A DNA stretch of 64,000 bases from Glaciecola amylolytica. Its GTDB lineage: Bacteria; Bacteroidota; Bacteroidia; Flavobacteriales_D; Crocinitomicaceae. Below, piece after piece: positions 44,070 to 52,755 of the stretch; the first letter of the stretch is position 1, and each line of letters starts with the position of its first letter. The stretch spans positions 4,149,501 to 4,213,500 of the forward strand of contig CP034120.1 of NCBI GenBank assembly GCA_003856375.1. Direction: 5' to 3'. The position numbers were made by a program, and so were the translations under genes. The notes beneath the pieces were generated by a model. The model was not told the DNA's origin. It ran no database searches and worked only from the letters and a program-made list of their open reading frames with translations.

Positions 44070-46229
44070 TTATTTCTTAACGATGCGAATTGTTTGAATC
44101 GCTTGTCCCTGAGTTAATTGAATAACGTAAATGCCGTTTTCAAATCGAGACAAATCAATCGTATCAGCAGTATTTGAAACATTTCCGTTCAATACTACTT
44201 GCCCCGAAATAGAAATCACTTTAAATGCTGTTTCTTCAGAAAGACCAGACAAAGTCAATTTTCCGTCCGTTGGATTTGGATAAACTGAAACAGCTGAAAG
44301 CGTGTTGTCCTCCAATCCTAAACACTCGTCAACCAAAATAGTGTTGGTTGCAGTGTTTGAACAGTTATTTGCATCAGTATAAGAATACGTAATTGTTTTT
44401 GTTCCTAATCCTGCAGTTGCCGGGTTGAATGAACCCGCAGTAACTCCTGTTCCTGAGTAAGAACCTCCTGTAGGTGCTCCGCCAGTCAAAGTAAAAGCAT
44501 TGTGGTAGATACATACATCCGTAAGAGCAGCTAAGGTTACATTTGGCAATGCATTTACAACAACAGTAAATGTTTCAGAAGATGCGGCACAACTTCCAAC
44601 AGCAGCAATATCATTTGTTACAGTATATGATCCTGCAGTAGATGTGGATAAATCGATCAATCCGGAATTGGAATTGATTGTCAGACCACTTGGTGAAGCA
44701 GAAAATACCCCGCCACTTGCTCCTGCTCCGAAAACCGGTGCCGGGTCTGTAGCATCAGAACAATAAGCTCCCTGACCATAAGTAAATGTTGCATCAGGAG
44801 TTGAAGTAAGTGTTACGTTCACATTTGTTGTAGAAGGACAGATTCCAGGTACTGAATAAGTAATGGTGTAAGTTCCGGCTGTACTGTTATCAACATCGAT
44901 TTCTCCCGTTGTAGTACTAACAAACGTTAAACCTGCAGGTGTAGCACTGAATGTTCCGGCTTGAGCTGTTAGAGGTGTCTGATTACCGTCTGAAATACAG
45001 ATTGTATTGGATGGATAATTAAACGCTGAATTTGCAGCAGCATTAATTGTAATGCTGGTAGTCTTTGTATCGGGACACGCACCGGAAGCAGTGTTTGTAA
45101 TAGTGTAAGTTCCTGCTGTACTTGCTGCTAAATCAACAACTCCAGTTGTAGCATTGATAGATAAACCCGCTGGTGTTGCAGTAAATGTTCCCGCATCAAC
45201 AACTGTTGGTGTTTGATTTCCAGCATTTGAACAATATGTTGCATTGCTGTAGCTGAATGTCGCATCCAATTGATTATTTACTGTTACAACAACCGGGCTG
45301 GAAGTTTTAGATCCCCACTGATTAGTAGCTGTTAAAACAACATTGTATGTGCCGGCAGTTGCAAATGTATGTGTTGCGTTTGCAGTGGTAACCGCAGGAG
45401 TACCGTCTCCAAAGTTCCAGGAATAAGTTGCCGGATAGTTTGTAGAAGTATTTGTAAAGCTCAAAGAACCACCTTCACAAACAGATGTTCCACTAGCGGT
45501 GAAATTTGCTTTAGGTACATAAATTAATTCCAGGTCATCAATAAACAATTGATCATTTGCACTTCCTCCTCCAGGAGTTTTATTAGTGGTAAACGTAACG
45601 ATGATATACGCAGATGTCAAAGATGCATTTACTGCTGAAAATGGTATTGAAACCCTTTGCCAACCGCCATTAGTATACGATACAGCTCTGGTTGCTTTCG
45701 CCTTTAATGTAGTTGTACTTAACGTGTCATTCGGATCTTTAAAATTAACATTCGTATGAATCATGCAACTTACTCTTGCCTGGCTGCTCGTATTAATAGG
45801 AACGTACTTTAACCACACAACAATGGAATCTGGTGTATCATTAAAATTTTCAGAATACAAGGCGTCTGTGGTAATAGTTCTATTATGGTTAGCCGCATTA
45901 GTCGGCGAGATACTCTCAGCATATATTCTACCCAAGGTTAGATTTCCATTAGCTATAGCAATTCCTCCAACATCTCTTGACCATATTCTTGCAGAATAAG
46001 TCCCTGATGTTCCGGGACGAATATCCGTACTGCGATCTACTTGCTTAGCTTTAGCAGCACTAGTTATAAAAGTAGTTACGGCATTCATAAAGCTATTCCA
46101 GTTTGTCGGCTCTACTTCATCTTGTCCAAGATTTTCCCAAGCCTCGAAGCTGCTATTATCAATCTGAGTCTGGGCAGATGCTTGCAAGGTGAGTGTCAGT
46201 AGGGATAAACTAAGTAAAATTCTTTTCAT
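44070..46229 (-). CDS. T9SS-exported PCMD/PKD protein with three tandem Ig-like repeats
   Basis: 719 residues with signal peptide MKRILLSLSLLTLTLQASAQ. Residues ~20-235 resemble the PCMD putative carbohydrate-metabolism domain (DNSSFEAWENLG; SGTYSARIWS; DSIVVWLKYVP; LFIDDLELIY). A PKD domain follows at ~240-318 (YSWNFGDGTPAVTT). Three repeats of ~75-80 residues at ~320-560 each start NAxF/DATF-Y, contain GTFxATPAGL or GVFSASPSGL and end with STAGTYTIT-like text. An Ig-like segment and a T9SS type A sorting domain (from ~648, VYPNPTDGKLTLSGLS) complete it. It is a surface or secreted protein that may bind glycans. Confidence 0.85.
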   Translation of the reverse strand: MKRILLSLSLLTLTLQASAQTQIDNSSFEAWENLGQDEVEPTNWNSFMNAVTTFITSAAKAKQVDRSTDIRPGTSGTYSARIWSRDVGGIAIANGNLTLGRIYAESISPTNAANHNRTITTDALYSENFNDTPDSIVVWLKYVPINTSSQARVSCMIHTNVNFKDPNDTLSTTTLKAKATRAVSYTNGGWQRVSIPFSAVNASLTSAYIIVTFTTNKTPGGGSANDQLFIDDLELIYVPKANFTASGTSVCEGGSLSFTNTSTNYPATYSWNFGDGTPAVTTANATHTFATAGTYNVVLTATNQWGSKTSSPVVVTVNNQLDATFSYSNATYCSNAGNQTPTVVDAGTFTATPAGLSINATTGVVDLAASTAGTYTITNTASGACPDTKTTSITINAAANSAFNYPSNTICISDGNQTPLTAQAGTFSATPAGLTFVSTTTGEIDVDNSTAGTYTITYSVPGICPSTTNVNVTLTSTPDATFTYGQGAYCSDATDPAPVFGAGASGGVFSASPSGLTINSNSGLIDLSTSTAGSYTVTNDIAAVGSCAASSETFTVVVNALPNVTLAALTDVCIYHNAFTLTGGAPTGGSYSGTGVTAGSFNPATAGLGTKTITYSYTDANNCSNTATNTILVDECLGLEDNTLSAVSVYPNPTDGKLTLSGLSEETAFKVISISGQVVLNGNVSNTADTIDLSRFENGIYVIQLTQGQAIQTIRIVKK

Positions 46230-46270
46230 AGTTTGTGTTTTAAGATTCTCTTAGAATCGGGTTAATAAAG

Positions 46271-46278
46271 CAAATTTA
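46271..46278 (-). promoter_or_regulatory. -7 promoter box TAAATTTG
   Basis: TAnnTTTG match on the minus strand, 41 nt before the PCMD/PKD gene ATG. Confidence 0.45.
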
Positions 46279-46562
46279 ATGGTTTTATTCGATAGGAATT
46301 CTATTTTTTAATCAGGGACTATTACAAGGATTTGTAGAAACAATCAATTTGTGGGTGTTTGCAGACGAAGAATTCATAATGAGCTCCAAATGAGTTTTTA
46401 AATAATCGATTTAGCTGCATATTTCACGGATTCTAAATTACCAGGCCCGCATCATACTTTGGTTGAAAATAGATTTTGTTAATTTTTTAAGGGTAGAAAG
46501 ATTTAACACTTATTTCTAAATTCTTTAAATCAAAGAATAGACTGAAGCACCTGGAATTCTAT

Positions 46563-46570
46563 TATTTTTG
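46563..46570 (+). promoter_or_regulatory. -7 promoter box TATTTTTG
   Basis: TAnnTTTG match on the plus strand, 16 nt before the M42 peptidase ATG; likely promoter of the four-gene run to rsmI. Confidence 0.5.
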
Positions 46571-46586
46571 AGGCAAAATCCTTCAA

Positions 46587-47630
46587 ATGAATAAAAAACT
46601 CTTAGCAGAAATATGTAAAACACCTGGTGCACCGGGACATGAAGAGCGGGTAAGAAAGGTAGTTCTGCGTGAAATCGAATCGCTTTGTGATGAAGTGGAG
46701 GTTGATAACATGGGAAATGTATACGCTATCCGAAGAGGAAAGTCGGATAAATCCGTAATGGTTGGAGCACATATGGATGAAATCGGATTCATGGTGACAC
46801 ATATTGATGACAAAGGATTTATTCGTTTCACAACTCTGGGTGGTTTTGATCCCAAAACACTGACTGCTCAGCGGGTGATTATTCATGGGAAAGAAGATGT
46901 GATCGGAGTAATGGCTTCGAAACCGATTCATGTCATGACTCAGGATGAACGAAACAAGGTGGCAAAACTTTCTGACTATTTTGTGGATACAGGTTTGCCT
47001 GCTGAAAAAGTAAAAGAATTGGTTTCCATCGGTGATGCGATCACAAGAGAAAGAGAATTTATCGAAATGGGTGATTGTTTCAATTGCAAATCACTTGATA
47101 ACCGTTTGGCAGTATTCATTGCAATTGAAGTGCTGAAATTGTTGAAAGGTAAAGAGCTTCCCAATGATGTTTACATGGTTTTCACCGTTCAGGAAGAAGT
47201 AGGAATCCGTGGAGCAAATGTGGCAAGTTTGAATATCAAACCGTTCTTTGGATTTGGTTTGGATACAACCATTGCATTCGATTTGCCGGGAGCAGCAGCT
47301 CATGAGCAGATTACCAAACTGGGCGAAGGAACTGCAATTAAGATTATGGATGCTTCAACGATTTGTGATCCGAGAATGGTTCGCTATATGAAACAGGTTG
47401 CAGACCGCAATCAAATTAAATGGCAGCCCGAAATTCTGACTGCAGGCGGAACTGATACAGCAGGAATTCAACGCATGTCTCCGGGAGGTTCTATTGCAGG
47501 AGCAGTTTCCATTCCGACAAGACATTTGCATCAGGTGATAGAAATGGCACACAAAGAAGATATTCAGGCAAGTATTGATTTATTGGCTTCATGTTTGTTA
47601 GAATTGAACCAATTCAGTTTAGAATATTAA
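46587..47630 (+). CDS. M42 family aminopeptidase
   Basis: 347 residues with no signal peptide, so cytoplasmic. Metal ligands of the M42 two-metal site are visible: His62 and Asp64 (VGAHMDEIGF), Asp171 (SLDNRLA), the Glu203-Glu204 pair (QEEVGIRGA), Asp226 (GLDTT), and His313 or His315 (PTRHLHQ). M42 enzymes are tetrahedral dodecameric aminopeptidases (PepA/FrvX/YpdE type) that trim short peptides. Length is standard. It is the first gene of a plus-strand run; the next gene begins 16 bp later. Confidence 0.94.
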   Translation: MNKKLLAEICKTPGAPGHEERVRKVVLREIESLCDEVEVDNMGNVYAIRRGKSDKSVMVGAHMDEIGFMVTHIDDKGFIRFTTLGGFDPKTLTAQRVIIHGKEDVIGVMASKPIHVMTQDERNKVAKLSDYFVDTGLPAEKVKELVSIGDAITREREFIEMGDCFNCKSLDNRLAVFIAIEVLKLLKGKELPNDVYMVFTVQEEVGIRGANVASLNIKPFFGFGLDTTIAFDLPGAAAHEQITKLGEGTAIKIMDASTICDPRMVRYMKQVADRNQIKWQPEILTAGGTDTAGIQRMSPGGSIAGAVSIPTRHLHQVIEMAHKEDIQASIDLLASCLLELNQFSLEY

Positions 47631-47646
47631 AAACACATAGAATTTC

Positions 47647-48678
47647 ATGAAAAAGATCATTTTCTTCTCATTTGCATTATTCATTTCTTCGGTAGGAGTG
47701 TATGCACAAAAAGGGCCTAAGAGTTCTCTTAAAACTTTTCACAAACGTGCAATTGTTTCCTATAACGTAGAGAATTTGTTCGACACCATCGACAATCCGA
47801 ATGTGATTGACGAAGAATTTCTTCCTTCCGGAAAATTGAAATGGAATTCTGAGAGATATAATACCAAGTTAGATCGTTTGGTAGAAGCTATTACGATGAA
47901 TCTGACGGAAAATCCGATTGTAATTGGGTTGGTGGAAATTGAGAACAAAGGAGTTTTGACCGATTTGAAGAATCACGGACGTCTGGCAAAAACCAATTAT
48001 GGAATTGCACACAAAGATTCTCCCGATGCAAGAGGAATTGATTGCGGATTACTTTACGATCAGAGTTGCTTCAAGTTGATTTCAATGGAAAACCTGACTG
48101 TTTCGATTGATTCTATTCCGGATTTCAAAACACGCGATGTGTTGTATGTGAAAGGACAATTGCAGGGAGGAAAGATCATTCACCTGTTTGTGAATCACTG
48201 GCCGTCAAGAAGAGGGGGTGAAGGCGAATCTGAGATCAGAAGAATTCAGGCAGCAACCGTTGCACGTGCAAAAGTGGATGAAATTCTGAAAGCTGATCCG
48301 AAGGCAAACATCGTTTTGATGGGAGATTTCAACGATCATCCGGACAATAAATCCATTCACGATGTATTGAAAGCAAAAGAAGTGACGGATAAAACAGCGG
48401 ATCTGGTGGATTTGTTTGCTGACGATCACAAAGCCGGAAAAGGAACTCACAGCTTCAAAGGACAATGGGGAGTTTTGGATCATTTCATTATTTCATCGGC
48501 AATTTACAAAGGAACCAACGGAATTAAACTGGAGCCGAACGACGGAATAATCGTGTATGAAGAAAAATTGCTTTTCACACAGAAAGACGGAAGTAAAAAA
48601 CCGTCCACAACATACGGCGGAAGCAACTATTACGGTGGATATTCCGATCACCTTCCGATTCAGATTATTCTGAAATAA
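47647..48678 (+). CDS. secreted endonuclease/exonuclease/phosphatase-family protein
   Basis: 343 residues with signal peptide MKKIIFFSFALFISSVGVYAQ. The EEP fold motifs are in order: VSYNVENLFD (metal Asn/Glu), IGLVEIENKGVL (metal Glu), VNHWPSRRGG (His), LMGDFNDHPD (Asp/Asn pair) and YSDHLPIQI (final Asp-His). Extracellular members cleave nucleic acid or phosphoesters; export suggests DNA or phosphate scavenging outside the cytoplasm. The substrate is not determined. It follows the M42 gene by 16 bp and precedes an RDD gene by 49 bp. Confidence 0.9.
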   Translation: MKKIIFFSFALFISSVGVYAQKGPKSSLKTFHKRAIVSYNVENLFDTIDNPNVIDEEFLPSGKLKWNSERYNTKLDRLVEAITMNLTENPIVIGLVEIENKGVLTDLKNHGRLAKTNYGIAHKDSPDARGIDCGLLYDQSCFKLISMENLTVSIDSIPDFKTRDVLYVKGQLQGGKIIHLFVNHWPSRRGGEGESEIRRIQAATVARAKVDEILKADPKANIVLMGDFNDHPDNKSIHDVLKAKEVTDKTADLVDLFADDHKAGKGTHSFKGQWGVLDHFIISSAIYKGTNGIKLEPNDGIIVYEEKLLFTQKDGSKKPSTTYGGSNYYGGYSDHLPIQIILK

Positions 48679-48727
48679 CGAAGTTTGTTCCGATAATTTG
48701 TATTTTCGGTGTAAGATCTAAAACCAA

Positions 48728-49480
48728 ATGAAGACAATTTCTTTCACTACCTCGCAATTCGTTACGATTGATTATGAACTGGCAAGCCCTGTTTATAGAG
48801 CTGTTGCGGCGTTTTTAGATTTGGTTTTCCTATGCATCTATTTTCTGATTGCAAGTTATTTTATCAATCACAATTTGTTCGACCTGGATTTTAATTCCAG
48901 AGCGAACAGGGATTCTTTTCTGACGGCTTTTCTCATTCGTCTGCCATGGCTTTTGTATTCTCCGGTCATCGAGTATTTTACAAACGGGCGTTCTTTAGGA
49001 AAGTTGATTATGGGAATCCGGGTGGTGAAAAGCAACGGTGAAACAGCCGGTTTGAGAGAATATTTCACGCGTTGGATTTTCAGAATCGTGGATATCTGGG
49101 TTGGAGGATTCGGATTTCTTGCCTTACTGGTTGCCGGAACGACGGAGAAAAGACAGCGAATCGGAGATATCATGGCAGATACGGTTGTGATCAAAGTAAA
49201 GGATACGCAATTGTATGGTTTGAAAGATGTTTTGTCCATTAAGAATTCGGATACTCACGTTCCTACTTATCCCAATGTGATTCGCTTCTCGGACGAAGAC
49301 ATGTTGTTGATCAAGAATACGATTTTAAGAGTACAGCGCTATCCGAATGAGGCAAACAAGGAATTTGCCATTGAATTGGCAGATGAAACGTCTCGTTTGA
49401 TGGGGCTTACCGAAACTCCCGCGAAACGAATGGAGTTCTTAAAAACGGTCCTGCAGGACTACGTGGTATTAACACGTTAA
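48728..49480 (+). CDS. RDD-family membrane protein
   Basis: 250 residues. The RDD domain fills residues ~15-155: LASPVYRAVAAFLDLV with its Arg-Asp pair, a second helix, then RSLGKLIMGIRVVKSNG and KRQRIGDIMADTVVIK. It has three or more membrane helices. The C-terminal ~95 residues are soluble and charged with no known motif (IRFSDEDMLLIKNTILRVQR). RDD proteins are small membrane proteins, some of them tied to Na+/H+ transport, mostly uncharacterised. It sits 15 bp before rsmI, in the same transcription unit. Confidence 0.88.
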   Translation: MKTISFTTSQFVTIDYELASPVYRAVAAFLDLVFLCIYFLIASYFINHNLFDLDFNSRANRDSFLTAFLIRLPWLLYSPVIEYFTNGRSLGKLIMGIRVVKSNGETAGLREYFTRWIFRIVDIWVGGFGFLALLVAGTTEKRQRIGDIMADTVVIKVKDTQLYGLKDVLSIKNSDTHVPTYPNVIRFSDEDMLLIKNTILRVQRYPNEANKEFAIELADETSRLMGLTETPAKRMEFLKTVLQDYVVLTR

Positions 49481-49495
49481 AAACCAAAAAACAGA

Positions 49496-50167
49496 ATGGG
49501 TGTGTTATTTGTTGTTCCGACTCCGGTTGGAAATCTGGAAGATATTACTTTAAGAGCAATCCGCTTGTTGAAAGAAGCAGAGTTGATCTATTCCGAAGAT
49601 ACACGTGTTACAAAAAAACTGCTTTCACATCTTGAAATTACAGGAAAGCAAATTATCCCGTTTCATGCACACAATGAGCATAAGCAATTGGAACGTTCCG
49701 TTCAGACGGTTCGGGAAAATCAATGTACGGTGCTTGTTTCGGATGCGGGAACACCGGCTATTTCCGATCCGGGCTTCCTTCTGGTAAGGGCTTGTGTTGA
49801 AGCCGGTTTGGAAGTTACTTGTCTTCCCGGCCCAACGGCTTTTGTTCCGGCGCTGGTTGCAAGTGGCTTTCCGTGTGATCGCTTTGTTTACGAAGGATTT
49901 TTACCACATAAAAAGGGACGCCAAACCAAATGGCTTTCTTACAAAGAGGAAGAAAGAACGGTTGTTCTCTACGAATCGCCTCACCGAATCGTAAAAGCAT
50001 TGGAAGAATGCGTCAATTTCCTCGGTGCAGACAGAGAAGTGTGCGTTGCCCGCGAGATCAGCAAGCTCTTCGAACAATTTGTGCGTGGAAAAGCAGAAGA
50101 TGTCTTAAAACACTTCCAACAAACACCTCCCAAAGGAGAAATCGTATTGCTTATAAAAGGAATTTGA
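49496..50167 (+). CDS. rsmI: 16S rRNA (cytidine1402-2'-O)-methyltransferase
   Basis: 223 residues. Tetrapyrrole-methylase fold with RsmI signatures: VPTPVGNLEDITLRAI, YSEDTRVTKKLL, SDAGTPAISDPGF, LPGPTAFVPAL and YESPHRI. It methylates the 2'-O of C1402 in the decoding centre of 16S rRNA using S-adenosylmethionine. It ends shortly after RGKAEDVL and lacks the C-terminal extension of the E. coli enzyme, as is common in Bacteroidota. It is the last gene of the 46.6-50.2 kb run and is followed by a strong hairpin. Confidence 0.96.
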   Translation: MGVLFVVPTPVGNLEDITLRAIRLLKEAELIYSEDTRVTKKLLSHLEITGKQIIPFHAHNEHKQLERSVQTVRENQCTVLVSDAGTPAISDPGFLLVRACVEAGLEVTCLPGPTAFVPALVASGFPCDRFVYEGFLPHKKGRQTKWLSYKEEERTVVLYESPHRIVKALEECVNFLGADREVCVAREISKLFEQFVRGKAEDVLKHFQQTPPKGEIVLLIKGI

Positions 50168-50188
50168 TTGGGACGACCCTTTACGTTC

Positions 50189-50219
50189 CCACCTTTTTAT
50201 CATTGCCATAAAAAGGTGG
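50189..50219. terminator. two-way terminator hairpin
   Basis: CCACCTTTTTAT and ATAAAAAGGTGG form a perfect 12-bp stem with a 7-nt loop between the convergent rsmI and universal stress protein genes. A second weaker hairpin, TGGGACG with CGTTCCCA, precedes it at 50169-50191. Confidence 0.75.
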
Positions 50220-50234
50220 AATAAACCGTTTTAA

Positions 50235-51056
50235 TTATTGTGTAATAAACCCGAACTGCGCTCCTGACGAAGTGTCTTCACCGTCAAAAGTCATCACCGG
50301 AATAGAAAGTTCGTTTTCTGCCAAACTCTGAACCAGATTGGTTGAGAAGATGGAGAACATATCCTGATAATGTGTAGCAGCCAACAGGTTCGCTTTTACC
50401 TCACGGCAATATTCAATCAGATTTTTCTCAAAATTACTTGAGTCTAACAGATGAATGGTTGTTGCTAAACCATTTTCCTGCAAATATCCGTTTGCGACTC
50501 TCAGATTCACATCGATCTTTTTCATCAAACCTTCATCGGCATAACGTTGGCCAACCAGGTAAATCTTGGAGTTAAAGATTTGAGCAACCCTGGAAGCATA
50601 GCGAACGACCTGTACACTTTCTCTTGCAAGGTCAACGGTCATTACAATCGATTTGATTCTATGGAAAGAAGTATCCTGTTGCGTAAGAATAATCGGAACA
50701 TTGCTGTTTGAAATAACAGATAGGGCAGGGCTTCCGAAGATTTTTTGCCAAATGGAAGTACTGTGAGTTCCCATAATGATCAGCTGCACTCCGATTGAAT
50801 CTGCAATAAGTCCGATATCTCTCAAAACTTTTCCAATCACAACGCGGGTCGAAATAGTCACATCCGGATTTTGATACTTGGTTGCCAGATCCCGTAGCTG
50901 TTTTTCAGCCGGAATTCGTTCTTTAGCATGAGAAATGATATGCAATAAAACAATATCACCCTTATTGTACTTCGCTGCATCCAAAGCAAAAACCAAAGCG
51001 TTTTCAGTGATGGGAGTAAAATCAATTGGAACCAGATAGTGGAATGTAGCTGCCAT
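50235..51056 (-). CDS. tandem-domain universal stress protein
   Basis: 273 residues from the ATG at 51054-51056 (MAATFHYLVPIDFTPITENA); a GTG upstream is rejected. Two UspA-like domains: the first (~1-140) has the nucleotide-binding-type G-2x-G-9x-G-S/T pattern (IMGTHSTSIWQKIFGSPALS), the second (~145-270) is more divergent (LAATHYQDMFSIFSTNLVQS). USPs bind ATP or other ligands and help survival in stress. Transcribed divergently from the quinone-oxidoreductase-like gene, with which it shares a 95-bp promoter region. Confidence 0.9.
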   Translation of the reverse strand: MAATFHYLVPIDFTPITENALVFALDAAKYNKGDIVLLHIISHAKERIPAEKQLRDLATKYQNPDVTISTRVVIGKVLRDIGLIADSIGVQLIIMGTHSTSIWQKIFGSPALSVISNSNVPIILTQQDTSFHRIKSIVMTVDLARESVQVVRYASRVAQIFNSKIYLVGQRYADEGLMKKIDVNLRVANGYLQENGLATTIHLLDSSNFEKNLIEYCREVKANLLAATHYQDMFSIFSTNLVQSLAENELSIPVMTFDGEDTSSGAQFGFITQ

Positions 51057-51061
51057 TGTAT

Positions 51062-51069
51062 CAAATTTA
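51062..51069 (-). promoter_or_regulatory. -7 promoter box TAAATTTG
   Basis: TAnnTTTG match on the minus strand only 5 nt before the universal stress protein ATG. If used, the message would be leaderless or nearly so. Confidence 0.4.
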
Positions 51070-51140
51070 AGTTTGACTAAAAGTAACACTTTTTAGCTTT
51101 CAAGGGCAGAAATCAGAACAATCTCACTAACTTTTTACTT

Positions 51141-51148
51141 TAAATTTG
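51141..51148 (+). promoter_or_regulatory. -7 promoter-like box TAAATTTG
   Basis: TAnnTTTG match ending 3 nt before the ATG at 51152 of the oxidoreductase gene. It is too close for a normal leader; either the message is leaderless or the match is by chance. Confidence 0.35.
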
Positions 51149-51151
51149 CAT

Positions 51152-52195
51152 ATGAAACAAACGGAAGCATTTCATTTGGTGAAAAAGGGCAATGCCGAAT
51201 CTGCCTTTGAGTTGAGAAGTACCACTTTGCCTGAATTGAAGGGGAAACAGGTTCTCATCGAGGTACAAGCTTTCGGGCTGAATTATGCAGATGTGATGGC
51301 TCGTTTGGGCTTGTATCGGGAAGCTCCTCCGATGCCTTGCGTAATCGGATATGAGGTCGTTGGATTGATCACGCAGGTTGGCAACGAAGTGGATGCTGCA
51401 TTATTGGGTAAGCGGGTTGTTGGATTTTGCCGTTTCGGAGGATATTCAAAACACGTCATTACGGAAGAGTACGCTGTTTCGGTAATTGACGAAATGGATG
51501 CCGGAGTTGCCTTGTCTTTGGCGACCCAATTTGTAACGGCATATTACATGGTTCACCGTTCGGCGAATGTATATGCAGGAGAACGCATTCTGATCCATGC
51601 AGCAGCAGGTGGAGTCGGAACTGCACTGATTCAGCTTTGCAAAATGAAAGGAGCATATGTCATTGCGAAAGTCAGTTCGAAAGAAAAGGAAACTCTGGTA
51701 CGCAATTTGGGTGCCGATGAGGTAATTAATTATAAAGAAGGAGATTATTCGGAGAAAATTTCTGCTCTTTTGGGCAAAGATCGACTGGATGTCAGCTTCA
51801 ACCCGGTTGCCGGATCAACCTTTAAGAAAGATTGGGGTCTTTTGGGAACCGGTGGAAGACTTGTGTTATTTGGTGGTTCTGAATTATCAAATGGTAAGTG
51901 GGGACTCCTTTCAACACTTAATTTTGTTAGAAGGATGGGATTTGTTGTACCAATCGGGTTAATGATGCGTTCTAAATCCATCATTGGTATCAATATGCTA
52001 AAGATAGCCGACTTCAAACCACAGATACTGACTCAATGTTTAAATGAGGTGGTACAAATGGTAAAACTAGGGCAAATTCAAACGGTCGTAGGAGGAGTTT
52101 ACAAACAAAGCGAATTCACGAAAGCCCATCGTTTGCTGGAAGAAGGCAAAACAATTGGTAAGTTAATAATTGAGTGGGATGAACAACCGAATTAA
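51152..52195 (+). CDS. medium-chain quinone-oxidoreductase/VAT-1-like protein
   Basis: 347 residues from the ATG at 51152. An N-terminal GroES-like domain (GLNYADVMARLGLYREAPPM; CVIGYEVVG) is followed by a Rossmann fold with HAAAGGVGTALIQL and LGADEVINYKEGDY. No structural or catalytic zinc Cys clusters are seen, which points to the NADPH-dependent quinone oxidoreductase branch. The C-terminal segments GGRLVLFGGSE and SIIGINMLKI resemble VAT-1-like members. It probably reduces a quinone or enone with NADPH; the substrate is unknown. Its last 17 bp overlap the next gene. Confidence 0.9.
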   Translation: MKQTEAFHLVKKGNAESAFELRSTTLPELKGKQVLIEVQAFGLNYADVMARLGLYREAPPMPCVIGYEVVGLITQVGNEVDAALLGKRVVGFCRFGGYSKHVITEEYAVSVIDEMDAGVALSLATQFVTAYYMVHRSANVYAGERILIHAAAGGVGTALIQLCKMKGAYVIAKVSSKEKETLVRNLGADEVINYKEGDYSEKISALLGKDRLDVSFNPVAGSTFKKDWGLLGTGGRLVLFGGSELSNGKWGLLSTLNFVRRMGFVVPIGLMMRSKSIIGINMLKIADFKPQILTQCLNEVVQMVKLGQIQTVVGGVYKQSEFTKAHRLLEEGKTIGKLIIEWDEQPN

Positions 52196-52682
52196 CTATT
52201 GGGGTATTGCAATAATTTCAAGTCTGTTCTTGAATGCTTCTTGTATTGAGCACAGAGAAGAAGTGAAACAAAAGCGGAAACCGGATTCTTCGAAGCAGGA
52301 TGAAGAAAAGTATATTCATGATAAGGATTACAAAACTTTCCGGATTTATGAAGGAAATATTCCTTGCGAAGATTGCAGCGGGATAGAACAGCGTTTGGTT
52401 GTAAAAGGAGATACGCTTGGTATTTTCCGATTGACGGAAACCTATAAAAATGCAACCGAAGATGGTGATGCAACGATTGTTTGCAGTGGACAATGGAAAA
52501 AAGTGAAGCAAAAAAACACCGAAATCCTGATTTTGTCTCAAGGCTCTTTAAACGATTCCGTTAGAAGAATGGAATATGAACTTCATCCTAAAGGGTTGGT
52601 TCAAAGAACATTGGATAACGAATTATTGAAAAACACTTCTTTGTATCATCTGAAACTGGTCCGTAAGTCCAAATTTCTTTAA
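52179..52682 (+). CDS. NlpE-like lipoprotein
   Basis: 167 residues from the ATG at 52179, inside the end of the previous gene. The N-terminus NYWGIAIISSLFLNASC is a lipoprotein signal with lipobox NASC. The mature part carries the NlpE N-terminal domain: FRIYEGNIPCEDCSGI with the CxxC metal-binding pair and LTETYKN. Bacterial NlpE sits in the outer membrane and is linked to copper and envelope stress sensing; the short Bacteroidota forms have only this domain. The exact role is unknown. Confidence 0.82.
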   Translation: MNNRINYWGIAIISSLFLNASCIEHREEVKQKRKPDSSKQDEEKYIHDKDYKTFRIYEGNIPCEDCSGIEQRLVVKGDTLGIFRLTETYKNATEDGDATIVCSGQWKKVKQKNTEILILSQGSLNDSVRRMEYELHPKGLVQRTLDNELLKNTSLYHLKLVRKSKFL

Positions 52683-52715
52683 CGAAATATAGCTTCTTTG
52701 CATCCATTCTTCCTG

Positions 52716-52723
52716 TAATTTTG
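52716..52723 (+). promoter_or_regulatory. -7 promoter box TAATTTTG
   Basis: TAnnTTTG match on the plus strand, 32 nt before the EamA transporter ATG, with TTTG 15 nt upstream, slightly closer than usual for a -33 box. Confidence 0.45.
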
Positions 52724-52741
52724 CATTTTCAATTAAAATAG

Positions 52742-52746
52742 GGAGG
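52742..52746 (+). promoter_or_regulatory. strong Shine-Dalgarno GGAGG
   Basis: GGAGG in GGGAGGAGAC, 9 nt before the EamA ATG. Such a clear ribosome-binding site stands out here, since most genes in the window lack one. Confidence 0.55.
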
Positions 52747-52755
52747 AGACATTCA

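Larger units (their letters stand above)
46230..46586. other. 357-bp intergenic region with divergent promoters
   Basis: AT-rich, with no convincing open reading frame. It holds a minus-strand -7 box at 46271, a plus-strand -7 box at 46563, and a short perfect inverted repeat GATTCT-CTT-AGAATC at 46244-46258 in the leader of the PCMD/PKD gene, which could be an operator or a leader hairpin. The central ~250 bp shows nothing I can name. Confidence 0.5.
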
